Source of the DNA: Lachnospiraceae bacterium
Lineage (GTDB): Bacteria; Bacillota; Clostridia; Lachnospirales; Lachnospiraceae
Length of the DNA: 64,000 nucleotides
Direction of reading: 5' to 3'
Assembly: GCA_016290615.1 (NCBI GenBank)
Contig: JAEEUS010000004.1
Location: 58,756-122,755 of the forward strand
Both the position numbers and the translations under genes were made by a program. Positions within the stretch are counted from its first letter, which is position 1; each line of letters begins with the position of its first letter. Of this stretch, positions 30,257 to 40,826 are shown in pieces. Under the pieces are notes generated by a model. It made no database searches, was not told the origin of the DNA, and saw only the letters and a program-made list of their open reading frames with translations.

Positions 30257-32401
30257 CTATCCTATATCGTGGTATTTCTTGAGTACCAGTTTGACTTGTG
30301 GCAATGAATCCATGAATACTTCCACGCATTTGGGATCAAAATGAGCCCCGGCGCCCTCTTCTAATATCTCGAGTGCCTTTTCAATCGGGAAAGCAGGTTT
30401 ATAAACTCTCGGTGATGTCAGCGCATCAAAAACATCAGCAACCGCCATGACACGTGCCGATAAGGGGATGGTCTGACCTTTTAACCCTTCAGGATATCCC
30501 TTTCCGTCCCATCTTTCATGATGGTATGCAGCCATATTCCTTGCTTCTTTAAGGTAATTCTCACCGTTAACAGTACTTATAGCCTGTTCCATGATCTTCT
30601 TGCCGGCCGTAGTATGAGTCTTCATTATGGCAAACTCTTCATCCGTAAGCTTTCCAGGTTTGTTAAGAATCGCATCTGATATATTGATCTTTCCTACATC
30701 ATGCAGCGGAGCCGACATCTCAACATCCGCTATATACTTATCAGTAAGTTTTTCAACGTAATATCCGTGTTTTTTTAGTCCCTCAAGAATTATCCTTACG
30801 TATGCCGCTGTCTTCTGGATATGTGCTCCAGTATCGGAATCACGATTTTCAACCATGTCCGCCATGGTTATGATAAGTCCGTTCTGCATCTTTGCGGTGG
30901 CATCCGCATAATATCTTATCTCACGCAGCTGTTCCGCAGTCGATCTTGCCATTCCGCACATAGCCTTATAGAGCTTCTCAACCTCATCTCCTGTGTTAAT
31001 TCCGAGATTTCCCAATTTTCTTACATTTTCATCGAGATGCTCCTGATCGTCGCTACCGATCATAAATGCTTCAACAGAATGAGCCATGCTTCCTATCGGA
31101 TAAATCAGATAATGTCCGGACACCCAAAGACCATATCCCAAGATCATGATGAAGAATCCCGAAAATACCATCAGGGCTTTTCTGGCAAATTCTCTCACAT
31201 ACCCTGTCAGATATGACATTGAAACGTCAGCTCCTGCATAAGCTACGGTCCTTCCTTTGGAATCACGCACTGGATAATAAGCAGTTAATAGCCACCCAAA
31301 TGTATCATTTGACTCTATAGGCTCAATTTCTTCACCTTTTATCAGAGCATCCATCTGATCCTGGAAAGCCTCTTCAACCTCTACTCGCGTTCCGGGTTCA
31401 TTTCCCATTACATTAGCTTCCGGATTATCCACATCAAATACGAAATAGCATCCATCCTGCCTAATCTTTACAACGTACAGATACTCTACTCCGTTAGCGT
31501 TGTCGCGGATCTTTTCGAGCATTTCAAGAGTCTCTTTATAACCTGAAGCATCTCTTCCGTTCTCCAGATACTCATTTATCATATCTGCATCAACTTCCGA
31601 TGCTGCAAATTTTGCAGCATTGATCGCATTGATCGTATACTCCTGTCTGGTATTCTCAAACTGCAGGTTGATACTGATAGTAGCCATTACTATAGTCAAC
31701 GTTACCGTAGCAAAAGTCAGCAGCACAATGATCCTGATTCTAAGAGAATGAATACCGCCTTTACCAGACTGTCTATTAATATCATCAACTTCTTCATTGG
31801 TCAGCGGATTCTGCTTCCAGCTGCTGAACCATATCTCCTTGATAGTATCTTTAGGTAAAAATCGAATGATCAGAACAGCTATAAGAATTGAGGCAGTCTT
31901 GTCAAGAAGATTTAAAACTATATTGAGAAACATCGAGCTTATGAAATAGCCGACATTTGATGATCCTGCCATGATCCTTGCAGATTGAGCCACATCATCA
32001 AACTGCGGCCCTCCAAGAAGAAGCCACTGGAAGCATGTTCCTATTCCGCCTCCGATAAATGCCAACAGCATTATCAGTAAAACCGATGTTGCTTTCTTTT
32101 TATACTTTTCTTTTCTGACAAACGATGAAACACACATCGCAATCAGTACTCCGATCAGTACATAATAAAGCGAATACGGATTAAAGAAACTGCAGAAAAA
32201 GCTGGTCACCACCGCAGTCAGAATACCCGGTATCGCTCCTGCAAGCGATGCCACGATTATAGTTCCTATGGTATCCATATATAATGGCAAATCCAGACTA
32301 TGACATACGAAAGCAAGCAGAACATTTATACATATACCAGCGGTCTCGATCCCCAAACGTCTGGTCAGGTTTTTATCGGGTTTGTTTATGAGGCTTTTCA
32401 C
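30257..32401 (-). CDS. HD-GYP domain protein with multi-TM/Cache-like sensory region
   Basis: [64 protein letters not shown]; likely GTG start with GGAGGA RBS. Confidence 0.93.
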   Translation of the reverse strand: MKSLINKPDKNLTRRLGIETAGICINVLLAFVCHSLDLPLYMDTIGTIIVASLAGAIPGILTAVVTSFFCSFFNPYSLYYVLIGVLIAMCVSSFVRKEKYKKKATSVLLIMLLAFIGGGIGTCFQWLLLGGPQFDDVAQSARIMAGSSNVGYFISSMFLNIVLNLLDKTASILIAVLIIRFLPKDTIKEIWFSSWKQNPLTNEEVDDINRQSGKGGIHSLRIRIIVLLTFATVTLTIVMATISINLQFENTRQEYTINAINAAKFAASEVDADMINEYLENGRDASGYKETLEMLEKIRDNANGVEYLYVVKIRQDGCYFVFDVDNPEANVMGNEPGTRVEVEEAFQDQMDALIKGEEIEPIESNDTFGWLLTAYYPVRDSKGRTVAYAGADVSMSYLTGYVREFARKALMVFSGFFIMILGYGLWVSGHYLIYPIGSMAHSVEAFMIGSDDQEHLDENVRKLGNLGINTGDEVEKLYKAMCGMARSTAEQLREIRYYADATAKMQNGLIITMADMVENRDSDTGAHIQKTAAYVRIILEGLKKHGYYVEKLTDKYIADVEMSAPLHDVGKINISDAILNKPGKLTDEEFAIMKTHTTAGKKIMEQAISTVNGENYLKEARNMAAYHHERWDGKGYPEGLKGQTIPLSARVMAVADVFDALTSPRVYKPAFPIEKALEILEEGAGAHFDPKCVEVFMDSLPQVKLVLKKYHDIG

Positions 32402-32648
32402 CTTTTATTCCTCCGTATCATTCCTCTTTATAAAGGAAATCCCTTGGCTCATAAATCTGCATATAGCATTAATAGTTACATAGACTGCATTTATTGATTT
32501 TGAATCACTTTTGCATATAGTCAAAACTGTGTCATAGTACAACAAATAATTCTCAAAACACAGCTGTTAAGCTCCCCGAGCGTTCCAAATTATTAACCTT
32601 TTTTTATCAAATCTTTAATGTTTTATTATACCACAAAAACATCAAAGA

Positions 32649-34250
32649 TTAGAATTTATCTATAACTCCTTCAAGCCCTTTTTCATCATAAATCTGCTTG
32701 TAATAATCCACTTCTTTGCTTATGATCGCATCGATGGCTTTCATGCTGAGCAGTTCAACCGGTGCTTTGTCATCCGTAAGCAAATGATCTCCTGCCTCGT
32801 ATGCAGTCAGAGCCCCATCCACTCTCTCCATCATGTTTCTCAGACTGCCCTCCTCTTCAAGGCTATATCCTATTTCAAACCGCTCAATAATATCTGTATT
32901 GCAAGAAGCATACAGTTCCCTGTTGGTTCCGTTGTATACATCTGCAGTATAAACTGTCGGAAATACTCTTGATATCGTATCAGCTAGATAAGAATTGATC
33001 CCGTCATCACCGTCAGAGATCATATTCATATTAACAACCATGACACCCTCATCCGTGAGATGTTCTTTAACAAGCTGAAAGAATTCAATCGAAGCCATTT
33101 GAAAAGGGATCGTTATATCCTGATATGCATCCACCATTATAACGTCATATTTTTGTTCTTTATCCAGTCCATGAAGATATGCACGTCCGTCATAAGTAGT
33201 GACTTTTATATCATCTGGTAGTTCAAAATACTCATGAGCCAGATCAGTTATCCTCTCATCTATCTCTACTCCCTCGACGTTCACATTGGTAAAAAATCTA
33301 TTGCACTGAGTTGCGAACGTACCTGTACCCATCCCCAGTATAAGTACATTAAGATCTTCCTTCTCCCCTACTCCTGCCATGAAAGGCGCCGCCATCGCAT
33401 AGTCATAGTACATTCCTGTCAGAGTCTTTTCTTTTCTGTATACTGATTGAACCCCAAACAGCACGTTTGTTGAGAATACAACCTTTGAGTCATCCTCATA
33501 TACCTGAAGATAATTATAAATCGATTCTCCCTCATAAGTCAGATCATCCCTCCAGAATGCGAACGAATCGCCATGACCCAAGACGCATGAAGTCGCAAAT
33601 ATGATTATAGAGATCATTGCTACAGTCGACCTCTTTTTGCTTGAAGCAAAATATATTATTGCAAGCAGGAGCAGTATTCCCGAAAATATCAGGAAAGTAA
33701 TGTTTGTTCCTACAGCTGGAATACTGATAAACGTCGGTACAAATGTACCTATTATACTTCCGATTGTATTAGCAGCATTCAGATAGCCGACAGTCTTTCC
33801 GCTGTCATCGAGACTGTCAACAGTGTATTTGACCAAAGATGGGGTGACTGTCCCGAGCAAGAAAAGAGGAAACACAAAAACAACCATACAAGCCGCAAAC
33901 GCAGCTATTACCAAAAAGTTTGTGTTAATGGTAAATACCAGTAATGCGCTTATACCCAGTATGATGTACTTGCCGACAACCGGTATCAATCCTATCCAGA
34001 CAGCTGCTATGATAATTCTTTTATATAACCTGTCCGGGTTTGGATCTTTATCAGCCCATCGTCCTCCCATTATATTTCCCAGGGCCATTGCGATCATAAT
34101 AGTACCTATGATAATGGTCCATACAATCTGAGATGAACTGAAATAAGGAGCAAGCAACCTGCTCGCTCCCAGTTCCACTGCCATAACAGACATTCCGGCA
34201 AAGAATTCCGTAAGATACAGATAAGTTTTATTCTGCAATATTTTGTTCAT
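32649..34250 (-). CDS. Fused MFS-like membrane/spermidine synthase-like protein
   Basis: Hydrophobic N-terminal half; VLILGMGTGTFATQCNRFFTNVNVEGVEIDERITDLA..YDVIMVDAYQD. Confidence 0.87.
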   Translation of the reverse strand: MNKILQNKTYLYLTEFFAGMSVMAVELGASRLLAPYFSSSQIVWTIIIGTIMIAMALGNIMGGRWADKDPNPDRLYKRIIIAAVWIGLIPVVGKYIILGISALLVFTINTNFLVIAAFAACMVVFVFPLFLLGTVTPSLVKYTVDSLDDSGKTVGYLNAANTIGSIIGTFVPTFISIPAVGTNITFLIFSGILLLLAIIYFASSKKRSTVAMISIIIFATSCVLGHGDSFAFWRDDLTYEGESIYNYLQVYEDDSKVVFSTNVLFGVQSVYRKEKTLTGMYYDYAMAAPFMAGVGEKEDLNVLILGMGTGTFATQCNRFFTNVNVEGVEIDERITDLAHEYFELPDDIKVTTYDGRAYLHGLDKEQKYDVIMVDAYQDITIPFQMASIEFFQLVKEHLTDEGVMVVNMNMISDGDDGINSYLADTISRVFPTVYTADVYNGTNRELYASCNTDIIERFEIGYSLEEEGSLRNMMERVDGALTAYEAGDHLLTDDKAPVELLSMKAIDAIISKEVDYYKQIYDEKGLEGVIDKF

Positions 34251-34438
34251 AATATTTCTATATCCTCCGTCTCGATCTGATCAATGCTCATAGTCTGAGT
34301 CGCATCATCAATATACTGTTCGAACCCGACAAGAGCAGCAAACGGCGAAAACTGCGCTGCTCTGTTAAGCATTGACATATGCGGTCTTGTTTTTGACTGA
34401 TAATGCTCATGATCTATTATATCACTGTAATCACTCAT
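34247..34438 (-). CDS. YolD-like family protein
   Basis: HEHYQSKTRPHMSMLNRAAQFSPFAALVGFEQYIDDA; directly downstream of the Y-family polymerase gene. Confidence 0.75.
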   Translation of the reverse strand: MSDYSDIIDHEHYQSKTRPHMSMLNRAAQFSPFAALVGFEQYIDDATQTMSIDQIETEDIEIL

Positions 34439-34453
34439 TTTATATCCTTCAGA

Positions 34454-35884
34454 CTATTCGGCGTTATGTCCGCCTATCTGTCTATTCCTTTCTCTTGCTG
34501 TGGCTTCATCGCGAAAACTCGTTCCTTTTACGATGGCATTCTTTCCATATTTCTTTTTTATCTCAAGAGTGGCTTTTTGGAGGTTTTTTTCTCTGCTCAA
34601 CCTTTCCTGAAGTTCTTCTTTCTTTTTCTGCTCTTCTTCAAAATCAGAAAAAAGATCGAGCTGTACATACTCATCTTCTTTTCTGGCATCCTCTTCCGTC
34701 ATGAGTCTGCAGGATGTTACCGAAAGCCTCCTGATAAAAAGACTTTCATCAACAACCTTGTCATATTCCTTTATAAAGGCATCGGTAATTAAGGATGATG
34801 CCGATGTTTTTATACTAAGATTTATGTTTCCTCCCGCATGTTTTGGAACATCCCTTCCATATCTGTCCTTTTTTATTTCTCCGTCATACTCCTTACTGTT
34901 TTTAAATGTGTTTGCATCATAACCGACATAAAGATTAAGCTGATCGGTCACAAGCCCCTTCTCCACAAGATCAAGCGAAAGCTGATCTGCCATCTCCATG
35001 ACAACAGTTCTAGCTTCATCCTTAGAATATGGCCTTTTAAGTACCTGTCCTGTTGAATAAGATGTTTCCTTTGGTCTGTATTTTTTTATGTATTCGATCG
35101 TACACGGCTCCCATCCCCATGCATGATCGATAAGAAGTTCCGCATTCACCCCGAATTTTTTATACAATGCATCCTCATTATGCTCTGAGTATGCTGCTAT
35201 ATCCCCCATGGTGTACAATCCCATCTGTGCCAGGCTTCTCGCTGTTCCGCCTCCTACTCTCCAGAAGTCGGTGATTGGTTTATGAGACCAGAGTTTCTCT
35301 CTGTAACTGCGCTCGTCCAGTTGAGCTATCCTGACACCGTTTTCATCTGCAGGTATATGCTTCGCCTCTACATCCATCGCTATCTTAGCCAGATACAGGT
35401 TAGAACCTATTCCTGCAGTTGCAGTTATTCCTGTATTCTTCAATACATCATTTATGATCGTTCTTGCCAGTTCATGCGAATTCATCTTGTAGGTATCAAG
35501 ATATGCCGTAACATCCATAAACACCTCATCACACGAATAAACATGAATATCCTCGGGAGCAACATATTTCAGGTATATCTTATATATGTTGGTGCTGTAC
35601 TGCATATAAAGCGACATTCGCGGCTTGGCTACTATGTACTCGATCTTGTCCTTTCTCACTGAATTGAGCTGACCAATTTTTTGAACAACCTCAAAAAGTC
35701 TGGCTCGCCCCGGGATTCCATAGGCCTTTAATGACGGTGATACAGCCAGACAGATTGTCTTCTCAGTTCTTGAACTGTCAGCAACGACCAGATTGGTAGT
35801 GAGAGGATCAAGATTTCTTTCAACGCACTCGACTGAGGCATAGAACGATTTCAGATCGATAGCTATATAAGATCTATTCCTCAC
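34454..35884 (-). CDS. Y-family (UmuC/DinB-like) DNA polymerase
   Basis: YIAIDLKSFYASVECVERNLDPL, VYSCDEVFMDVTAYL, GITATAGIGSNLYLAKIAMD, DFWRVGGGTARSLAQMGLYTMGDIA. Confidence 0.93.
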   Translation of the reverse strand: MRNRSYIAIDLKSFYASVECVERNLDPLTTNLVVADSSRTEKTICLAVSPSLKAYGIPGRARLFEVVQKIGQLNSVRKDKIEYIVAKPRMSLYMQYSTNIYKIYLKYVAPEDIHVYSCDEVFMDVTAYLDTYKMNSHELARTIINDVLKNTGITATAGIGSNLYLAKIAMDVEAKHIPADENGVRIAQLDERSYREKLWSHKPITDFWRVGGGTARSLAQMGLYTMGDIAAYSEHNEDALYKKFGVNAELLIDHAWGWEPCTIEYIKKYRPKETSYSTGQVLKRPYSKDEARTVVMEMADQLSLDLVEKGLVTDQLNLYVGYDANTFKNSKEYDGEIKKDRYGRDVPKHAGGNINLSIKTSASSLITDAFIKEYDKVVDESLFIRRLSVTSCRLMTEEDARKEDEYVQLDLFSDFEEEQKKKEELQERLSREKNLQKATLEIKKKYGKNAIVKGTSFRDEATARERNRQIGGHNAE

Positions 35885-38064
35885 TTATGTCTCCTTTTTA
35901 TCATCTGTTTCAATACATATCTTTTAAGCAGGGCATTGCAGCTCTCAAAATGAACAGTATCATCATGATCCACCTGTTTGTCGGCATAGATTATCTTTTC
36001 AAATATTCCAATATATGATACAAGATCATGTGCAACGCTTTGCTGTGCTCTGTTTTCAAATTCCGTCAGTGTTTCGCCTTCCCTCAGCCTAAGTCCGACA
36101 TGTCTTAACAGTTTTAGGTTTCTATTCCACATAGTCATTACTTTTTCTCTATGACTCATCCTGCTGTATCTTATTCTTTTGTAAAGCGAGTCAAAAATCA
36201 AAAAGAGAATGACAAACGTAGCGACCATCAAAAGAGGCATGTACAATAATCTGAGATCAAAAGATCGTTTATCCATTATCGCATTATCAAGATCAGCCAA
36301 ATCAGTCATCGCATTATCGTATGCAACATTCTTGTATTTTTCACTGTAATAATCTGTTTGGACACTTGCAGTCTTATTACTTACTTCCCATCCAGAAGAC
36401 TTCTTAAATCCGGGCGTTGGTTCAAAATCGAGCCATCCGAATCCTTCAATATAGGCTTCTGCCCAGGCATGGGCTCTATCCGACATGACTTCATCTTCCC
36501 TGCCTGTAGTCATGCAATCATAACCCTGGATATATCTTGCAGGTATCCCCTGAGACCTGGCCATAAGAACAAAAGTCGTTGCAAAGTGAGTGCAATACCC
36601 CTCCTTTTTGTCAAATATCAGATAGTCCACAAAATCTGAACACGATCTTATATTCTCAGGAAGTTCACCCGGCTGCGTAGTATATTTGAGTTTTAGGAGA
36701 TAATCTTCAATACGTTCAAGCTTTTCATAGTCTGAGTGCGTTCCTTCTAATATTGCATCAAGTTCTCTCATCGCCCTGTCAGACAGTTTCGGATTTTCAG
36801 CATAGACATCATAGATTTGCTGTCTGTAACTGTTATATCCCTCAATAGTATAGCCTGACATATCTGCAGATGTTAATTCAGCCTTTGCTCTATCAAGTAC
36901 TTCCTTGTCTAATATAATGTTTTCATTTATAAGCTCATCAAAGCCTTCAAAGCTTCTGTTTATCCTGTAATATCTTATCTTGTATAAAAGCTTCTTCCTG
37001 CCTATAAAACTAACATCTCCGCCCACCTGCTTGGTCTGAGCGTCATCAATCCCCGGCAGCGATTTTGTCGGAGTAAACGCATGTGTTGTTCTGACACCGA
37101 CACAGTTGATATATATATAATCATTTTTCAGATAATCATTTATGCTTGCAGGATCATGTCTGATAACAGCACCAAGCGTCTCAAGTACATCATACATCTT
37201 GTAATCTATCAAAGACTCATCATTCTTTACCCATCTTCTTCCGTCAAATGAATCAAATGACTTTCCTCCAAGATACAGAGCACCCTTGCTCATAGTATTT
37301 CTTGATATATCCAAAACCTTGTACGGATCAGCTGTGATTCCACTTCCTATCCCGCCGTTATCTGAAAATCCTATCTTTGCTTCTTCATTATCCCAGCTTT
37401 TCTTTATATCAAGAGATTGGACAATGATCTCATACCTTATCCTGGCAGCCTTGGCAAAGCTTTTGACAAATCCCCAGTCATAAGGCTTGTCAGGAAACCT
37501 TATCAGAAACAATAAAAGAAACAAAACAGCTACGAACGGAAAAACATAAACAACATGCGGCTTGAGTTTTGTGTCTCCTTCCTTGTTCCATCTAAGCTGT
37601 ATTTCCTCTATAAGTGTAACACTTGTATAGAGCAAAAACATCAGTACTATGCATTTTGAGACCGTTATCTGTTTAAAAAGAAAGATCACAAGGACAATAA
37701 ATCCGGCTGCTAATAAAATCAGCTTTATCATTCTGTATCTTTCTGCGATCTTCTCGATAAAAAAGCAGCCTATGCCAATCAGAAGTACCCATAACCCCCA
37801 CTTGTACTCATGAATCAACTTTGTTCTCGTCTCATCACCAATTGTGATCAGAATTCCAACGATGCCTGTCAATATGACACCGATCACTATCGTACGCAAT
37901 CTGGATTTTATATGCAGATACACTACGGGAATAGTTCCAGATATCAGAGAAAGAACGTATATAAGAATACCCGTCTCATTATTCGAGCGAAAAAGCACAG
38001 ATAAAACAGCTATAAGGCAAAGAGGAATCACATGAATAAGATCATATACAAAATCTATCATCAC
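35881..38064 (-). CDS. Multi-TM transglutaminase-like domain protein
   Basis: EGYCTHFATTFVLMARSQGIPARYIQGYD..DRAHAWAEAYIEGFGWLDFEPTPGF Cys-His-Asp motif. Confidence 0.92.
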   Translation of the reverse strand: MMIDFVYDLIHVIPLCLIAVLSVLFRSNNETGILIYVLSLISGTIPVVYLHIKSRLRTIVIGVILTGIVGILITIGDETRTKLIHEYKWGLWVLLIGIGCFFIEKIAERYRMIKLILLAAGFIVLVIFLFKQITVSKCIVLMFLLYTSVTLIEEIQLRWNKEGDTKLKPHVVYVFPFVAVLFLLLFLIRFPDKPYDWGFVKSFAKAARIRYEIIVQSLDIKKSWDNEEAKIGFSDNGGIGSGITADPYKVLDISRNTMSKGALYLGGKSFDSFDGRRWVKNDESLIDYKMYDVLETLGAVIRHDPASINDYLKNDYIYINCVGVRTTHAFTPTKSLPGIDDAQTKQVGGDVSFIGRKKLLYKIRYYRINRSFEGFDELINENIILDKEVLDRAKAELTSADMSGYTIEGYNSYRQQIYDVYAENPKLSDRAMRELDAILEGTHSDYEKLERIEDYLLKLKYTTQPGELPENIRSCSDFVDYLIFDKKEGYCTHFATTFVLMARSQGIPARYIQGYDCMTTGREDEVMSDRAHAWAEAYIEGFGWLDFEPTPGFKKSSGWEVSNKTASVQTDYYSEKYKNVAYDNAMTDLADLDNAIMDKRSFDLRLLYMPLLMVATFVILFLIFDSLYKRIRYSRMSHREKVMTMWNRNLKLLRHVGLRLREGETLTEFENRAQQSVAHDLVSYIGIFEKIIYADKQVDHDDTVHFESCNALLKRYVLKQMIKRRHK

Positions 38065-39233
38065 ATCACCTCCGTCAGGTCACACTCTGTGGATATTCTG
38101 ACCATATTTGTCCTTGTCATAAGCTGTGATGAATAATCATCTTTCACGTTGTTCGATATTATGTAAACTACTGCTGGAATATTGTTTTTACTTAACTCTG
38201 AAGCTGTCTGGGCCATTGCATCATCCCATTTATGAACAACCATAAATACAGCTTTCTTCAAAAATACGGTCTTACTGTCCAAAAGGTTGCGACACAAAAG
38301 CTCATTATTATGAGATTCATCAAAAGCAATCGAGGACATTCTCTCATAGAATTCTTCAAACCCTTTGTTCTTATCAACAGAATCCTCTTCAAATGACGCA
38401 CCTTCGTAATATGTAGATACTTGTATTCCTCTCTGTGAAAAGTACAGATTAAGTGCTATTGCAGCCTCAAGTATCTTATTTTCAAGCGGAAGATACTCTT
38501 CAATCCTGTTACTTACTCTGTGAGTATCAACAATTATGCCCACCCCCTGTTGCTGCTCTCCTATTCTTTCGCGGACCATGAACTTGCCTATATTGGCACT
38601 GACTTTCCAATTCATCATCCTTACATCATCTCCGGCAACATATTCGCGCGATATAACATCAGGCTCGTTCTGATTGACTCTTGAGTCTCTGACAGCACTC
38701 AAAGCAATATCAGCATGCGCAAGATTAGAAAGGTGAACCACATTGGGCCTGACGGTAACTCGAAAAGGTTCCCTGTTTTTATATGTAATCGAAAACAGTC
38801 TGAAGAAATCCTGTATCACAACTCTTTTGATTCCAACTTCGTATTCTCCTCTGTATTTACATACAATATTGGTCTGTTTTTTTATACCGCTCATTGGTCG
38901 AAGCTCATATTCAGTTTTATCATCAAGGCCGCTTATCGTGGAAAAAGTTGAATAAAATAAAACCCTGACACCGGAGAAGTTGATCCTGCTCTCATTTTGC
39001 AGAGTAAAATAGAACGTGGCCGTATTGTTGCATACGATGTCACGTGCATCGATATTCTGATATATCTTAAACAAAAGATATACGCACATTATGTACAGAA
39101 GGGATATTATCGGAATGAGTGAAAAGAGCATAAACAGCCCATAGCTAATCAGCCCTCCGTAGAAAGAAATGCCAATCAGTGACAATACCCACAAGATCAA
39201 TAATATGATACGGTTTCTTTTCATGAGGATCAC
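38061..39233 (-). CDS. DUF58 domain protein
   Basis: ISREYVAGDDVRMMNWKVSANIGKFMVRERIGEQQQGVGIIVDTHR. Confidence 0.92.
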   Translation of the reverse strand: MILMKRNRIILLILWVLSLIGISFYGGLISYGLFMLFSLIPIISLLYIMCVYLLFKIYQNIDARDIVCNNTATFYFTLQNESRINFSGVRVLFYSTFSTISGLDDKTEYELRPMSGIKKQTNIVCKYRGEYEVGIKRVVIQDFFRLFSITYKNREPFRVTVRPNVVHLSNLAHADIALSAVRDSRVNQNEPDVISREYVAGDDVRMMNWKVSANIGKFMVRERIGEQQQGVGIIVDTHRVSNRIEEYLPLENKILEAAIALNLYFSQRGIQVSTYYEGASFEEDSVDKNKGFEEFYERMSSIAFDESHNNELLCRNLLDSKTVFLKKAVFMVVHKWDDAMAQTASELSKNNIPAVVYIISNNVKDDYSSQLMTRTNMVRISTECDLTEVM

Positions 39234-40150
39234 TCCATGGGAATCTTTGCCTTAATGACCAGACTCTTTACTATACTGTCGATATCCTCTTTTCGTATCT
39301 TCGCTTCTGGAGTTAGTGTCATCCTGTGATGAAGTACATTTACAGCAACAGCTTTAACATCATCCGGCTTAACAAAATCACGACCGTCAAGAAACGCTTT
39401 AGCCCGTGAGGCAGCCACAATAAAAAGCATCGCTCTTGGACTGGCGCCAAGAACAAATCTGCTTTCGTTTCGGGTGAGGTCTATTATCTCCTGAATATAT
39501 TTAAGCACGGCATCACTTACATGAATATCATTGACTGCTTTTCTGAGCGCAAGAATATCCTCACCGTCACATAAACTCTTTACTTCATCAATAGTCTTTC
39601 CTTCGATATGGTTCTTAGCAAGCCGTATCTCCTCTTGTGCTGTAGGATAACCTATAGACAGCTTCATCATGAATCTGTCCATCTGAGCTTCCGGAAGAGG
39701 ATATGTCCCAAGATATTCGACAGGATTCTGCGTTGCGATCACCATAAATGGTTGGGGAATCTCTAGATCCACTCCATCCACGGTAACCTTTCCCTCCCCC
39801 ATAGCCTCTAACAGACTTGCCTGAGTTTTGGGAGATGTCCTGTTTATCTCATCTGCAAGTATCATCTGGTGCATAACAGCACCTTCTTTATACTCAAATT
39901 CGCCTGTCTTCATGTTGTAGATTGATATGCCAACAACATCCGAAGGAAGAGTATCAGGTGTAAACTGTATTCTGGCAAAGCTTAAATCTATGGACTTTGA
40001 GAGTATTTTTGCAAGTGTCGTCTTACCAACCCCCGGAACATCCTCAAGCAGGACATGTCCACCTGCCAAAAGACAGGTCAGTACATCTTCAATCACATCT
40101 TCCTTGCCGACAAAATACTCACTTATCTGATCTCTTAATCTGTTAATCAT
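39230..40150 (-). CDS. MoxR-family AAA+ ATPase
   Basis: LLEDVPGVGKTTLAKILSKSI, ILADEINRTSPKTQASLLEAMGE, VIATQNPVEYLGTYPLPEAQMDRFMMKL. Confidence 0.96.
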   Translation of the reverse strand: MINRLRDQISEYFVGKEDVIEDVLTCLLAGGHVLLEDVPGVGKTTLAKILSKSIDLSFARIQFTPDTLPSDVVGISIYNMKTGEFEYKEGAVMHQMILADEINRTSPKTQASLLEAMGEGKVTVDGVDLEIPQPFMVIATQNPVEYLGTYPLPEAQMDRFMMKLSIGYPTAQEEIRLAKNHIEGKTIDEVKSLCDGEDILALRKAVNDIHVSDAVLKYIQEIIDLTRNESRFVLGASPRAMLFIVAASRAKAFLDGRDFVKPDDVKAVAVNVLHHRMTLTPEAKIRKEDIDSIVKSLVIKAKIPME

Positions 40151-40304
40151 TCTGTTTTCCCCCTTAATTTCTATAGTATCATTATAGATGAAAACTATTA
40201 CTGGTGATAGCTTTTTGATATATATTTTTGGTCAAATTGATATTTCAATCCTGCATGTTTTGTATTATACTTCTTAAAAACATTACTCAACGAGGTACAA
40301 CAAA

Positions 40305-40826
40305 ATGACTAAAACAAGATCGACTACACTCAGGATAACACTTACAGCCGTTTTTATGGCTCTAAACATAATCATGTCATCTTTTGGCATTCCCGTCCCG
40401 GGCGGACATCTTTATCTGTGTGATGCCGTAATATGCCTGGCAGCAATTCTTTTGAATCCGTTAGAAGCGTTTGTTGTAGGAGGTGTGGGATCATTTTTAG
40501 GAGATATGCTTTTTTATCCTCTTCCGATGTTCGTCTCTCTCGTTACGCATGGTCTGCAGGCTGTTGTGATCTCACTGATCTCGCATAAGACATTTAAATC
40601 TCACCCGAGGATCGCATCATCCATCGGAGTAACGATTGGCGGCATAATCATGGTAACAGGCTACACACTTGGAAAGATTTACGTTTACAGCACGTTTGAA
40701 TACGCAATGCTCAAACTCCCTTATGAGATCGCACAGGCTGCCTTAGGTGCCGTACTTGGCTCTGTTCTGTGCTGGCATGCCGGTATCCATAAGTTCTTTA
40801 ACAGAATCACTGAGAACGCAGATTAG
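40305..40826 (+). CDS. ECF transporter S component family membrane protein
   Basis: TLRITLTAVFMALNIIMSSFGIPVPGGHLYLCDAVICLAAILLNPLEAFVVGGVGSFLGDML. Confidence 0.82.
   Translation: MTKTRSTTLRITLTAVFMALNIIMSSFGIPVPGGHLYLCDAVICLAAILLNPLEAFVVGGVGSFLGDMLFYPLPMFVSLVTHGLQAVVISLISHKTFKSHPRIASSIGVTIGGIIMVTGYTLGKIYVYSTFEYAMLKLPYEIAQAALGAVLGSVLCWHAGIHKFFNRITENAD

Noticed and set aside
32402-32648. Possible c-di-GMP riboswitch upstream of the HD-GYP gene
   Set aside because: No recognisable GEMM-I/II core or paired helices; only a promoter-like AT-rich region and RBS seen.
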